A stretch of DNA of 64,000 nucleotides from Acidobacteriota bacterium. Lineage in GTDB: Bacteria > Acidobacteriota > Thermoanaerobaculia > Gp7-AA8 > JAHWKK01. The stretch spans positions 62,001 to 126,000 of the forward strand of contig JAHWKK010000002.1 in assembly GCA_019347945.1 (NCBI GenBank), in the 5' to 3' direction. Positions 27,187-36,809 of this stretch are shown here, one piece after another; positions within the stretch are counted from its first letter, which is position 1; each line of letters begins with the position of its first letter. The notes beneath the pieces were generated by a model. That model made no database searches, was not told the DNA's origin, and was given only the letters and a program-made list of their open reading frames with translations. The translations under genes were made by a program, and so were the position numbers.

Positions 27187-28365
27187 CTACAGCTGATCGG
27201 TCAAAATCGATTTCGCGATCGTCTGCAGCTGCATGTTCGACGTCCCCTCGTAGATCTGTCCGATCTTCGAGTCCCGCCAGTACTTTTCGACCGGATACTC
27301 ACGAGTGTAGCCATTCCCCCCGAAAATCTGAACGGCCATGGAAGTGACACGCTCGCACATCTCCGAAGAATAGAGTTTGGCCATCGCCGCTTCGCGAAGG
27401 AACGGCTTACCAGCGTCCTTCAGTCGCGCCGAGTTGTAAACCATCAGCCGGGCCGCTTCGAGCTCGGTGGCACACTGGGCGATCTGAAACTGCAGACCCT
27501 GGAACTCGGCGATCGGACGGCCGAACTGCTTCCGCTCCTTCGAGTAGGCAATCGCGTGCTCGAGCGCCCCGCGCGCGATTCCCACCATTTGCGCACCGAT
27601 CCCGATTCGCCCCTCGTTCAGCGTCTCGATTGCCAGCTTGTAACCCTTCCCGACCTCTCCGAGTACGTTTTCCTTCGGCACCTCGCAATCGTCGAGCATC
27701 AGCTCGCACGTGGACGAAGCGCGGATTCCCGTCTTGTCCTCCTTCTTCCCGACGGAAAAGCCCTCGAATCCCCTCTCCACGAGGAAGGCTGTGATTCCCT
27801 TGTAGCCGGCATCCGGGTTCACGTTGGCAAAAATCACGAACAGCCCCGCTTCGGCGGCATTGGTGATCCACAGCTTGCGTCCATTCAGCACCCAGCGGTT
27901 GCCCTTCTCCTCAGCGCGAGTCGCCAGGGCGAAGGCATCCGAGCCGGACCCGGCTTCGGAAAGCGCATAGGCGCCCACCATCGACTCGGCGAGCTTCGGA
28001 AGGTACCGCCTCTTCTGTTCGTCATTCCCCCAGCGGAGAAAGATGTTGTTCACCAGCGTATTCTGTACATCGACCAGCACCCCGCACGACGCATCGACGT
28101 GAGAGAGCTCTTCGACCACCAGAACGGCATTGAAAAATGTCGATCCCGTTCCGCCGAACTCCTCCGGAATCTCGATACCCATCAGGCCAAGCTCGAAAAA
28201 ACTCCTGATCAGGTCGGGATTCATCTCCCCTTTCTGGTCCATTTCGTGGACCAGAGGACGAATCTGTTCGACGGCAAAATCCCGCACGCTTTCCTGAAGC
28301 ATCTGCTCATCCTCGGAAAGGGAGGTGAGAGGCGCTGCAGCCGCGAGGGTATCCTCTGAGATCAT
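27187..28365 (-). CDS. Acyl-CoA dehydrogenase (short/branched-chain type)
   Basis: 392 residues. AYALSEAGSGSDAFAL and WITNAAEAGLFVIFA are the family signatures for FAD and substrate. RKQFGRPIAEFQGLQF, VQIFGGNGYTREYPVEKYWRD and the catalytic base in QIYEGTSNMQ are all intact. It oxidises an acyl-CoA to the 2-enoyl-CoA and passes electrons to ETF; position of the catalytic glutamate before GTSN is as in butyryl/short-branched enzymes. It lies 70 bp after mrp on the same strand, and no other beta-oxidation gene is adjacent. The stop abuts the repeat patch. Confidence 0.93.
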   Translation of the reverse strand: MISEDTLAAAAPLTSLSEDEQMLQESVRDFAVEQIRPLVHEMDQKGEMNPDLIRSFFELGLMGIEIPEEFGGTGSTFFNAVLVVEELSHVDASCGVLVDVQNTLVNNIFLRWGNDEQKRRYLPKLAESMVGAYALSEAGSGSDAFALATRAEEKGNRWVLNGRKLWITNAAEAGLFVIFANVNPDAGYKGITAFLVERGFEGFSVGKKEDKTGIRASSTCELMLDDCEVPKENVLGEVGKGYKLAIETLNEGRIGIGAQMVGIARGALEHAIAYSKERKQFGRPIAEFQGLQFQIAQCATELEAARLMVYNSARLKDAGKPFLREAAMAKLYSSEMCERVTSMAVQIFGGNGYTREYPVEKYWRDSKIGQIYEGTSNMQLQTIAKSILTDQL

Positions 28366-28434
28366 TCGGTGCCTCCAGTTTACGCGCCCCGAGCGGGCAC
28401 GTCGGTTCGAAATTCTATCAGGATGAATGGACGC

Positions 28435-29511
28435 TCAGCGGGAGCCCGCGGGCACGAGCGTACTCACGATCCGTGATGCGATCTCGATGAACGCCTGCGA
28501 GGCGATGCTCTCGGGATCGAGCGCGACGATCGGCTCGCCCGAATCTCCGCCAATGACGACCCGCGGGTCGATCGGTATCTCGCCGAGGAATGGCACATCG
28601 AGAAGGGCAGCCGTACGCCGGCCGCCGCCATGGCCGAAGATCTCTTCCCGTTCACCACAGTGCCGGCAGATGAAGTAGCTCATGTTCTCGACGAGCCCGA
28701 AGATCGGCACATCGATCTTCCGAAACATCGCGAGCCCCTTCCGGGCGTCGATCAGCGAGATGTCCTGCGGCGTCGTGACGATGATTGCTCCCGACAGAGG
28801 CACCTGCTGCGCGATCGTCAGCTGGGCATCGCCGGTTCCCGGCGGCATATCGAAGATCATGTAATCGACCTCGCCCCATTCCACGTCACCGAGGAACTGA
28901 TCGAGAGCTTTTTTCACCATCGGGCCACGCCAGATGACCGGAGTGTCGGGATCGGCAATCAGCCCGAGCGACATCGTCTTCACCCCGTGACGCTCCATCG
29001 GGATGATCCGGTTGGACTTCTGATCGATCATCGGCTTGCCATGAAGGCCGAGCATCATCTGCTGGGACGGCCCGTAGATGTCGGAATCGAGGATGGCGAC
29101 CGAGTTTCCCTGACGCGCGAGTGCCAGCGCGAGGTTCGTGGCCACGGTCGACTTCCCAACTCCGCCCTTTCCCGAGGCGACGGCGATCGTGTTTTTCACC
29201 CCCGCCATTGCATGAATTCGCTGAACGGTGGGAGGGAGGCTGCCGCCCGTTGGTATCCGGGCATCGCGCGTCACCACGTCCTTCCGGATGTCGACCGACT
29301 CGATCCCGTCGATGGCGAGGACCTTCGCTTCCGCGTTCCGGACGATTTCCTCCACCGCCTCCGGTTTTTCCGTCTTCATCCTGATGGTGAACGAGGCACG
29401 GCTCCCCTCCACCTTCAGATCGTGGATGAATCCGAACGAGACGATGTCCCGCGACAGACCGGGAAAAGCGACGCCTTTAAGCGCCTCGAGTACGTCGTTT
29501 TCTGTTGGCAT
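28435..29511 (-). CDS. Mrp/NBP35-type iron-sulfur carrier ATPase
   Basis: 358 residues. An N-terminal MIP18-like (DUF59) domain occupies about residues 1-85. The deviant P-loop ASGKGGVGKSTVATNLA follows, then SDIYGPSQQMMLGL, IFDMPPGTGDAQL, and MSYFICRHCGEREEIFG, whose Cys-x2-Cys can bind a bridging cluster. It loads Fe-S clusters on apo-proteins. Start overlaps the LOG gene end by 35 bp. Such a carrier would serve the nuoB and nuoI products in this window, though no specific link is shown. Confidence 0.93.
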   Translation of the reverse strand: MPTENDVLEALKGVAFPGLSRDIVSFGFIHDLKVEGSRASFTIRMKTEKPEAVEEIVRNAEAKVLAIDGIESVDIRKDVVTRDARIPTGGSLPPTVQRIHAMAGVKNTIAVASGKGGVGKSTVATNLALALARQGNSVAILDSDIYGPSQQMMLGLHGKPMIDQKSNRIIPMERHGVKTMSLGLIADPDTPVIWRGPMVKKALDQFLGDVEWGEVDYMIFDMPPGTGDAQLTIAQQVPLSGAIIVTTPQDISLIDARKGLAMFRKIDVPIFGLVENMSYFICRHCGEREEIFGHGGGRRTAALLDVPFLGEIPIDPRVVIGGDSGEPIVALDPESIASQAFIEIASRIVSTLVPAGSR

Positions 29512-30211
29512 TCTTCGTTTCCTTGAACTTCTCGAAGGTCTCCTTGAGCAGAGGGAGCGCTTCGCTCGCGTTGTCGACCACGACCGCGACCTTCATCTCG
29601 GGCGGACTGACCAGGTTGCGCGAGACCATCATCTGATCCATCCACTCGAGCAGTCCGTGCCACATCGGCCCGACCAGAATGAGCGGATGCGACTGGATGT
29701 GCTTCACCTGCAGCAACTGCCACACCATGAAGAGCTCCAGAGCCGTTCCGATCCCCCCGGGTACGACGACGAACGCCGACGAAAGCCTCACGAAATGATG
29801 GAGTCGCGAGAAAAACGTCCGATGCCGGTACACCCGGCTCACGAACGCGTTGTGCCCCTCCTCGGTGGGCAGATGGATCGGAAGACCGAAACTCCTCGAG
29901 CGTCCTGCCTTGCTTCCCTCCATCGAGCCCGAATTCGCGGCCTCCATCAGCCCCGGACCTCCCCCGGTGACGATGTCGATCCCCATCTCCGAAAGACCAC
30001 GGCTGAGCTCGTAGACGTCCTGATAGATCGGATCACCCTTCTGGATGCGCGAGCTGCCGAAGATCGAAACGCGAAAGAACTCGACGTGCTCGGGCTGGAT
30101 CTGCTCGAGGTCGTTGATCGTTTCCCACAGGTGGTAAATCGCGCGATCGAGAATCTGCTCCGGTTCCCGGATCGATCCCTTTTTCCTCTGCGCCTTCTTC
30201 AGGCTTTCCAT
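29477..30211 (-). CDS. LOG family protein (nucleoside monophosphate phosphoribohydrolase-like)
   Basis: 244 residues from ATG 30211; upstream frame is open to 31075 but that would cover the fpg gene on the other strand. FGSSRIQKGDPIYQ, IVTGGGPGLMEAAN and the signature PGGIGTALELFMVWQL match the LOG/lysine-decarboxylase-like fold. Members release free cytokinin-like base from nucleotides; bacterial roles are often unclear. A basic tail RKRRTRGA closes it. No Shine-Dalgarno is evident at this start. Confidence 0.88.
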   Translation of the reverse strand: MESLKKAQRKKGSIREPEQILDRAIYHLWETINDLEQIQPEHVEFFRVSIFGSSRIQKGDPIYQDVYELSRGLSEMGIDIVTGGGPGLMEAANSGSMEGSKAGRSRSFGLPIHLPTEEGHNAFVSRVYRHRTFFSRLHHFVRLSSAFVVVPGGIGTALELFMVWQLLQVKHIQSHPLILVGPMWHGLLEWMDQMMVSRNLVSPPEMKVAVVVDNASEALPLLKETFEKFKETKNANRKRRTRGA

Positions 30212-30364
30212 TTCGGCAAATGTATCACGGGGTGCTGGAGGATGTTGCGCGGTCCGCAGGAGCCGGATCTCGCACCGCTGATGAAGAACGCCTACGGACG
30301 GACGTCCGAAACTGAGGCACATCGCTCTGCGCGGCTCGCTCGCTGCTAGACTTTCGCGGCCGAC

Positions 30365-31249
30365 ATGCCGGAGCTGCCCGACATCGCCGCGTATCTGGTC
30401 GCGCTCGAGCCGAGAATCGTGCGACGGACACTGCAGAAGCTGAGGATCGGAAGTCCTTTCCTGCTTCGGACATTCGAACCGAGCCCATCCGAACTGGAGG
30501 GGCGGCGTGTGAACGGAATCTCCTCGATCGGCAAGCGGATCGTCTTCGAGATCGAGGATGAGCTCTTTGCGGTCATCCATCTGATGATCGCCGGGCGTTT
30601 TCGCTGGAAGGACGAGACCGGTGCTGCTGTCCCGAAGAAGCTCGGTCTCGCTGCATTCGATTTCGACGACGGAACGCTTTTGCTGACCGAAGCTGGCTCG
30701 AAGCGACGCGCTTCGCTCAGTCTTTTTCGAGGTCGCGAGGCGCTCGCCGAAATCGATCCGGGCGGCGCCGACGTCTTCGGCATCGATCGCGATGCGTTCG
30801 CGAGGATCCTTCGCCGCGGGAACCATACCCTCAAGCGGGCGCTCACCGAACCCCGCAACTTCTCGGGCATCGGCAACGCCTACTCGGACGAGATCCTCCA
30901 TGCGGCAAGGCTCTCGCCACTTCAGCTCACCTCCAGGCTCGGAGACGATGAGATCGACCGCCTCTTCGAAGCGACCCGGGTCACGCTGGCGGACTGGCGG
31001 AACCGTCTCACGTCGGAAGCTCGCAAGGGTTTTCCGGAGAAGGTCACGGCGTTCCGTCCCGAGATGGCGGTCCACGGAAAGTACGGCCAGCCCTGCCCCG
31101 CCTGCGGCAGTCCCGTGCAGCGGATCGTCTACGCGGACAACGAGACGAACTACTGCGCCACGTGCCAGACAGAAGGGAAAGTTCTGGCGGACCGGGCGAT
31201 GTCGCGGCTCCTGAAAAAGGACTGGCCGAGATCGATCGATGAGCTTTGA
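30365..31249 (+). CDS. Formamidopyrimidine-DNA glycosylase family protein
   Basis: 294 residues. MPELPDIAAYL at the start gives the N-terminal proline nucleophile and glutamate (PELPD for the usual PELPE). HLMIAGRFRWK, RNFSGIGNAYSDEILHAARLSP, and the zinc finger CPACGSPVQRIVYADNETNYCATCQ follow. It excises oxidised purines such as 8-oxoG and cuts the abasic site. The D in place of E after PELP is odd but seen in some family members. About 150 bp lies before it, shared with the divergent LOG gene. Confidence 0.92.
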   Translation: MPELPDIAAYLVALEPRIVRRTLQKLRIGSPFLLRTFEPSPSELEGRRVNGISSIGKRIVFEIEDELFAVIHLMIAGRFRWKDETGAAVPKKLGLAAFDFDDGTLLLTEAGSKRRASLSLFRGREALAEIDPGGADVFGIDRDAFARILRRGNHTLKRALTEPRNFSGIGNAYSDEILHAARLSPLQLTSRLGDDEIDRLFEATRVTLADWRNRLTSEARKGFPEKVTAFRPEMAVHGKYGQPCPACGSPVQRIVYADNETNYCATCQTEGKVLADRAMSRLLKKDWPRSIDEL

Positions 31250-31324
31250 CTCGTCGGGATGACCGCAGCCGCTTCGTCGAAACGAGTCACAAGTTCATAC
31301 CCCAGGCTGATAGGATCGCCCCCC

Positions 31325-32683
31325 ATGAGCGAAAACATCGGAAGCTCCGGCAATCCACTCCGCGTGGCGATCATCGGAACCGGGCCCTCGGGGATGTTCG
31401 CCGCGGGCGCCCTTCTGAAGTCGGGGCTCGAAGTCAGAGTCGACCTTTTCGACAAGCTCCCTACACCCTACGGGCTCGTCCGATACGGCGTTGCCCCCGA
31501 TCATCAGAAGATCAAGAAGGTCGCTGCGGCATTCGAGCGCACCGGCGCCGACGAGCGCGTCCGGTTCTTCGGAAACGTAAAGCTCGGCCGGGACGTGACG
31601 CGAGAGGAGCTCCTCGATCACTACCACCAGATCGTCTACGCGGTGGGGGCTCAGGCTGATGCCTCGCTCGGGATTCCGGGTGAAGACCTCGAAGGAAGCA
31701 TTTCGTCGACCGAGCTCGTGAACTGGTACAACGGACACCCGGAGCTCGAGGGGTTCGATGTCCCTCTCGAGCACAGAAGCGTCGCGATCATCGGTATCGG
31801 GAATGTCGCGATCGACGTGGCGAGGATTCTGGCGAAGCGGCCCGAGGATCTCGCAACGACAGACATCTCGGATGCCGCTCTGGCTGAGCTGTCGAAGAAT
31901 CACATCCGTGAGATTTTCGTCCTGGCCCGCCGCGGACCCGTCGAGGCCAAATGCACGCCGAAGGAGCTATCGGAGCTGAGCGAGGTCGAAGGGGCGCAGG
32001 CGTGGATCAACCCGGACGAGCTCGAGCTCGGCCCGGAAAGCGAGAAGGCTCTCGAGGAAGACCGCAGCGCACAACAGAACATCGAGATATTCCGCCGCCT
32101 CGCGGGGGAAGCGTTGATCGAGGGCAAACGCCACATCCATTTCAAGTTCCTCGTCTCCCCCGTCGAGATCCTCGGTGAGAATGGGCGGGTCACAGGGCTC
32201 AAAGTCGAACGCAACCGCCTCGTCATGCGCCCCGACGGCCGCCTCTCGGCGGAGGGGACCGGCGAAATGGAAACTCTGGCGGTCTCGATGGTCGTGCGGG
32301 CGGTGGGTTACCGTTCCCGTCCTCTCCCGGATGTCCCGTTCGACGAGAACCGGGCGATCATCCCAAATCAGAAGGGGACGGTCGGCAATCGGGAGTACGC
32401 CGTCGGATGGATCAAACGGGGCCCGACGGGACTCATCGGTACAAACAAGGGCGATGCGAACGAAACCGTCGAGTCGATGCTCGCGGAGATCCCCGCGCTC
32501 GGGAACCTCGAAGTCTCGGCGGATATCGCAGAGTTGCTCAACCAGCGCGAAGTCCGCTTCGTGACCTGGGAGGAATGGCGGCGGCTCGACGAGCTCGAGA
32601 CCGAGCGGGGAAGCACGTCAGGACGGCCCCGCGTGAAGTTCGCGACGATCTCGGAGATGCTCGAAGGCTGCGACAACTGCTGA
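31325..32683 (+). CDS. Ferredoxin/adrenodoxin-type NADP reductase (FprA-like)
   Basis: 452 residues from ATG 31325; an in-frame ATG at 31259 adds a non-conserved lead. VAIIGTGPSGMFAAGALLKSG binds FAD and DLFDKLPTPYGLVRYGVAPDH is diagnostic of the FprA/adrenodoxin reductase family. The NADP fold has IIGIGNVAIDVARIL and VLARRGPVEAKCTPKELSEL. VGWIKRGPTGLIGTNKGDANET is the closing FAD segment. It moves electrons between NADPH and ferredoxin. An 11-bp inverted repeat follows. Its ferredoxin partner is unidentified. Confidence 0.93.
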   Translation: MSENIGSSGNPLRVAIIGTGPSGMFAAGALLKSGLEVRVDLFDKLPTPYGLVRYGVAPDHQKIKKVAAAFERTGADERVRFFGNVKLGRDVTREELLDHYHQIVYAVGAQADASLGIPGEDLEGSISSTELVNWYNGHPELEGFDVPLEHRSVAIIGIGNVAIDVARILAKRPEDLATTDISDAALAELSKNHIREIFVLARRGPVEAKCTPKELSELSEVEGAQAWINPDELELGPESEKALEEDRSAQQNIEIFRRLAGEALIEGKRHIHFKFLVSPVEILGENGRVTGLKVERNRLVMRPDGRLSAEGTGEMETLAVSMVVRAVGYRSRPLPDVPFDENRAIIPNQKGTVGNREYAVGWIKRGPTGLIGTNKGDANETVESMLAEIPALGNLEVSADIAELLNQREVRFVTWEEWRRLDELETERGSTSGRPRVKFATISEMLEGCDNC

Positions 32684-32689
32684 GAGGGG

Positions 32690-32736
32690 GGTTGGAGGTT
32701 GGAGCGTCCACAGCCGTACTGAATGAACCTCCAACC
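32690..32736. repeat. Inverted repeat between convergent genes
   Basis: GGTTGGAGGTT at 32690-32700 and AACCTCCAACC at 32726-32736 form a perfect 11-bp stem with a 25-base loop. No U-run follows. It may act as a weak bidirectional transcription end for the reductase and protease genes or be a scattered repeat. Confidence 0.55.
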
Positions 32737-32759
32737 TCAAAGTTCCAAACCCGTACCTT

Positions 32760-34229
32760 CTAGTCGCGTTCGATGATCTGCTCGGGCAATTTCACCACCA
32801 GGCCACGGGGAACACCCGCTCCGGCATCGAATCCATTGATCGCGGCGATCTCGTTCGCATCGCCCAGATCCCCGGTCGCCCGGCGGGCGAGGTTCGACCA
32901 TGTGTCGCCCGAGCCTGCCTGTCCGACTTTGAGGCGAGGAGGCGTCGCCGCCCGTGCGGTCCGCTGATCGAATGAGAGTGCGGCCAGCGTGCTCCCCATC
33001 GGAGCCTGACTCGCGGCGCTCGCCGGGGAGATCTCGATGAATACCACGGCATTACCTGCATTCTCGAAGTGCGTCGTTTCGACGGCCAGCGTTCCTTGCC
33101 GAGTCTGGCCCGCCCAGAGGTCGACGACGAAGCGCTGTCCGGTCTTCGCGCGCGCCTCGTACGACCGCTGGTACTTCAGACCCATCTGCTGAAAGTGTTG
33201 CCTCAGTGCGTTCTGGACATTCCGCGTGGGAATCCTCTCGAGCGGAATCTCATCGACCTGAATCGAGCCCTGCCCGTTCTTGTTGACCAGCTGGAAGACG
33301 CCCCCGAAACCAGCCTGCGCCTCCCATGATGCGGGATAGGAGAGAACCATACCGTGGGTCTTTTCATAAACGGTGTTGTTTTTGACCGTCACGCGCTCGG
33401 TGCTTCGCCCGGTGATCATCCCTTCGAGATTCGAGATGAACGGTCCGCGATCCATCGATCGTTGCGAGATCGAGCTTCCGGTCGCATCGATCTCCGCGAT
33501 CTGCCGCTGAACGTCGCCGACGCGTTTCGCGGGATCCGGATGTGACTGGAAGTACTGGTCGATCGACGATGCTTCCTGATCTCGGAGCCGGTCGAGTGTC
33601 CTCAGCATCTGTTCGGCTCCGTGAGGGTTGTAACCGGCCTCGGCCATGTAGGCCGTTCCGAAGAGATCCGACTGCGTCTCCTGCTGTCTCGAATATCGCT
33701 GGAAGAGGAGTGAAGCGCCGAGCTGAGCCAGGTCGCCGTACTGCTGTGCCGCCTCCGGCCCGGCGATGATCGCACCCGCCACCAGACCGAGCTGAGCGAG
33801 CTGGGCCTGAGAGATCCGCTGCGCGGCATGACGGTTCGTGACGTGTGCTATCTCGTGCGCGAGAACGCCGGCGAGCTCGTCTTCGGTGTTCATCCTTTCG
33901 AGCATGCCTCGAGTGATGTAGACATAACCGCCGGGCAAAGCCATCGCGTTGAGCATCGGGCTGTCGAGCACGGTGAATGTCCACTCGAGATCCGGACGGT
34001 CCGAGACCGCGGCGATGCGCTGCCCGACACGGTCGACCATCCGATTGATCTCCGGTTTTTCGTCGTATACACCGAACTGCCTCAGCGTGTCCTGGTGTGC
34101 CTGCGCACCGATGGCGAGCTCCTGCTGTTGTGAGATGAGACTGAGCTCCCGTTTGCCTGTCGCGGGATTGGTCGAGCACGCGACGACGATCAGAAGCATG
34201 AGGGCGGGTATGAGCAGTCTGCTACGCAT
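32760..34229 (-). CDS. Lipoprotein M48 metalloprotease with C-terminal LysM domain
   Basis: 489 residues from ATG 34229, with AGGAGG 8 bases upstream. The leader LIPALMLLIVVACSTNPATGKREL is a lipoprotein signal with lipobox VVAC. The protease motif is VLAHEIAHVTNRH (HExxH), with the third ligand in QETQSDLFGTAY. This is the BepA/LoiP-like M48C plan for outer-membrane quality control. The last 60 residues (VGQAGSGDTWSNLARRA ... NGFDAGAGVPRGLVVKLP) look like LysM, which would tie it to peptidoglycan. The middle part SYPASWEAQAGFGG is a common beta insert in these proteins. Confidence 0.9.
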   Translation of the reverse strand: MRSRLLIPALMLLIVVACSTNPATGKRELSLISQQQELAIGAQAHQDTLRQFGVYDEKPEINRMVDRVGQRIAAVSDRPDLEWTFTVLDSPMLNAMALPGGYVYITRGMLERMNTEDELAGVLAHEIAHVTNRHAAQRISQAQLAQLGLVAGAIIAGPEAAQQYGDLAQLGASLLFQRYSRQQETQSDLFGTAYMAEAGYNPHGAEQMLRTLDRLRDQEASSIDQYFQSHPDPAKRVGDVQRQIAEIDATGSSISQRSMDRGPFISNLEGMITGRSTERVTVKNNTVYEKTHGMVLSYPASWEAQAGFGGVFQLVNKNGQGSIQVDEIPLERIPTRNVQNALRQHFQQMGLKYQRSYEARAKTGQRFVVDLWAGQTRQGTLAVETTHFENAGNAVVFIEISPASAASQAPMGSTLAALSFDQRTARAATPPRLKVGQAGSGDTWSNLARRATGDLGDANEIAAINGFDAGAGVPRGLVVKLPEQIIERD

Positions 34230-34433
34230 CGGTTGGTCCTCCTGTAACGGCAGTTTCCACAAATGTCAGGAGTGCAAGGGGGGTACCCGTCGGCCCGGAA
34301 AGCATCCCGAAAGGAACGAATCCGGAGCTCATCACGTTGGGAGCAGTACAAGTCAGCGCGAGGATCGCGAATGCAGCCCTCCGCGCGTCCCGTTATAGAA
34401 TCTCGCGAACCGTCTGGAGGAAAGCCTCGAACG

Positions 34434-35015
34434 ATGCCACCCGAGAAAATTACGAACCAAGGATCGATCCTGCCGCGCAAACGCTCGGAGCTGCCTGGCG
34501 ACGACGCCGAAAAGGGAATGATTACACTCCCCGGCGAGAGAAAAAGTCAGGAACCCGGCGAAGGAAGCACCTGGTTCACCTCGACCCTCGATTACCTCGT
34601 GAACTGGGCCCGTGGCAACTCGCTCTGGCCGCTTCCTTTTGGAACCGCCTGCTGCGCAATCGAGTTCATGTCGATGGTCTCGTCTCACTACGACATCTCC
34701 CGGTTCGGCGCCGAGGTCGTGCGATTCTCCCCGAGACAGTCGGACGTGATGATCGTGGCGGGAACGATCGTCGACAAGATGGCTCCCGTGATGAAAAAAA
34801 TCTACGACCAGATGCCCGATCCGAAGTATGTGATCTCGATGGGTGCCTGTGCGACCTCCGGCGGCTTCTACCGCGCTTACCACGTCGTTCAGGGGATCGA
34901 TGAGGTTTTGCCCGTCGACATCTGGGTGCCGGGTTGCCCCCCCACCCCGGATGGTCTGATGTACGGAATTCTGAAGCTGAAAGAGAAGATCGAACGGGGC
35001 GAGCTCGACCGATGA
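34434..35015 (+). CDS. nuoB: NADH-quinone oxidoreductase subunit B
   Basis: 193 residues. [18 protein letters not shown] gives the tandem cysteines, and [14 protein letters not shown] with [11 protein letters not shown] supply the other ligands of the N2 [4Fe-4S] cluster, the last in the chain before quinone. ATG 34434 is preceded by GGAGG, spaced about 13 bases. A longer N-terminus than usual (about 30 residues) is present. The gene overlaps nuoCD by 4 bp. nuoA, which usually comes first, is not found upstream. Confidence 0.95.
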   Translation: MPPEKITNQGSILPRKRSELPGDDAEKGMITLPGERKSQEPGEGSTWFTSTLDYLVNWARGNSLWPLPFGTACCAIEFMSMVSSHYDISRFGAEVVRFSPRQSDVMIVAGTIVDKMAPVMKKIYDQMPDPKYVISMGACATSGGFYRAYHVVQGIDEVLPVDIWVPGCPPTPDGLMYGILKLKEKIERGELDR

Positions 35016-36790
35016 GCACGATGACCCGGCTGAGCTCGGTCCCGTACACCGGACCTGCTCCAACCAATCGGAATCCGTACGTTCCCCACAACGCCGAAGC
35101 ATTCGACCGGCGCGGCGCTGAGATTCGCCGGACGAAAGGGCTCGAGGGCCTCGACCAGGAGCTCGGGCAGGATCTGCCGACCTTCAGAGTCGACCGCGCG
35201 GACATTGTCGGAGTGCTTCGAACGCTTCACGACGATCCGTCGCTGCAGTTCATCCTCCCCCTCGACCTTTTCGGAGTCGACTACCCGAACCGGGATGGCG
35301 GCGAGCGCTTCGACGTCGTCTACCAGCTCTACTCGTTCGAGAACAACGAAAGAGTCAGGCTCAAGGTGCGCACGGACGAACAGACGCCGGTCCCATCGTC
35401 CTACCCGGTGTATCGGGGCTTCGAATGGTTCGAGCGGGAGGCGTACGACCTTTACGGCATCCGTTTCGAGGGTCATCCGGATCTCCGACGGATCCTCACC
35501 CACGAGGCGTTTCAGGGTCACGCCCTCCGGAAGGATTACGACCCGGCGCTCCGATGGATCCTCACCGAGAAGGACATCAGCCGGATCGTGCCGAAGCTCG
35601 CCATCGAGCCCGAAGACACGGAGTTCGAGCGTGTGACCCTCAACCTCGGCCCGTCGCATCCGGCCACCCACGGAACGCTTCGAATCGTGGTGACTCTCGA
35701 CGGGGAAACGATCGTCGGCGCGGACACCGAGATCGGCTATCTCCATCGCTGTTTCGAGAAGATGGCGGAGACCCACACGTGGCAGCAGGTCATCCCCTTC
35801 ACCGATCGGCTGAACTACATGTCGGCCATCATCAACAACGTCGGCTACTGCATGACGGTCGAGAAGCTCCTCGGAATCAAGGCTCCGGAAAGAGCCGAAT
35901 ACATTCTCCTCGTCCTCTCGGAGCTGATGCGCATCGCCGATCATCTCGTCTGCATCGGGACCAACATGGTCGACATCGGTGCGCTGACGAACTTCTGGTA
36001 TCTGTTCCAGCCGCGCGAAGAGATTTACGGGCTGGTCGAGGCATGCTGCGGCGCACGTCTTCTCCCGTCCTACACTCGAATCGGGGGACTCGCCGTCGAC
36101 GCACCACCCGACTTCATCGAGAAGGCCCGAAGGCTCGTCGAAATGATTCCCCGTTACGTCGGAGATGCCGAGAAACTTCTGACCAAGAACCGGATTTTCC
36201 GGGAGCGGATGGAAGGCACCGGCGTCATCTCGAAGGAGGACGCGATCAACTGGGGGTTCACCGGCCCATGCCTTCGCGCCTCTGGCGTTCCCCACGACAT
36301 CCGCAAAGCCTCACCCTATCTCGGATACGAAACCTACGACTTCGACATTCCGGTCGCCTATGAGGGGGACAACTACGCGCGGTATCTCGTGCGTCTCGAA
36401 GAGATCCGCCAGTCGCTCAGGATTCTGAAACAGGCTCTCGATCGAGGCATGCCGGAGGGACCCGTCATCGTCGACGATCCGTATGTAGCTCTTCCTCCCA
36501 AGGAGAAGGTCTACAACGAGATGGAGTCGCTGATCTATCACTTCAAGCTGATCATGCACGGCATTCAGCCGCCGGTCGGCGAAACTTACTTCCAGGTCGA
36601 AGGCGGAAACGGCGAGCTCGGTTTCTATGTTGTTTCGGACGGAACGAAAAATCCGTATCGCGTCCGCGTTCGACCGCCGTGCTTTGCAATCTATCAGGCG
36701 TTTCGCCAGATGATCACCGGCGGCCAGATCGCCGACGTCATCGCCACACTCGGTACCGTCAACATCATCGCGGGCGAGCTCGACCGCTGA
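35012..36790 (+). CDS. nuoCD: NADH-quinone oxidoreductase fused subunit C/D
   Basis: 592 residues. The NuoC part runs to about residue 190 and has [24 protein letters not shown] and GHALRKDYD. The NuoD part has [34 protein letters not shown], and at the end [18 protein letters not shown]. It forms the floor of the quinone chamber in complex I. Fusion occurs in Enterobacteria and some other phyla. ATG 35012 overlaps the nuoB stop as ATGA. nuoI follows 19 bp later. Confidence 0.95.
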   Translation: MSTMTRLSSVPYTGPAPTNRNPYVPHNAEAFDRRGAEIRRTKGLEGLDQELGQDLPTFRVDRADIVGVLRTLHDDPSLQFILPLDLFGVDYPNRDGGERFDVVYQLYSFENNERVRLKVRTDEQTPVPSSYPVYRGFEWFEREAYDLYGIRFEGHPDLRRILTHEAFQGHALRKDYDPALRWILTEKDISRIVPKLAIEPEDTEFERVTLNLGPSHPATHGTLRIVVTLDGETIVGADTEIGYLHRCFEKMAETHTWQQVIPFTDRLNYMSAIINNVGYCMTVEKLLGIKAPERAEYILLVLSELMRIADHLVCIGTNMVDIGALTNFWYLFQPREEIYGLVEACCGARLLPSYTRIGGLAVDAPPDFIEKARRLVEMIPRYVGDAEKLLTKNRIFRERMEGTGVISKEDAINWGFTGPCLRASGVPHDIRKASPYLGYETYDFDIPVAYEGDNYARYLVRLEEIRQSLRILKQALDRGMPEGPVIVDDPYVALPPKEKVYNEMESLIYHFKLIMHGIQPPVGETYFQVEGGNGELGFYVVSDGTKNPYRVRVRPPCFAIYQAFRQMITGGQIADVIATLGTVNIIAGELDR

Positions 36791-36809
36791 GGAAACGAGA
36801 AAGGACGAC

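Noticed and set aside
29477-31075. 532-codon extension of the LOG protein
   Set aside because: The first 288 codons run antisense to fpg and lack LOG family similarity; ATG 30211 fits the family length.
34889-36295. 468-codon minus-strand frame opposite nuoCD
   Set aside because: Shadow of nuoCD; low-complexity charged composition and no domain.
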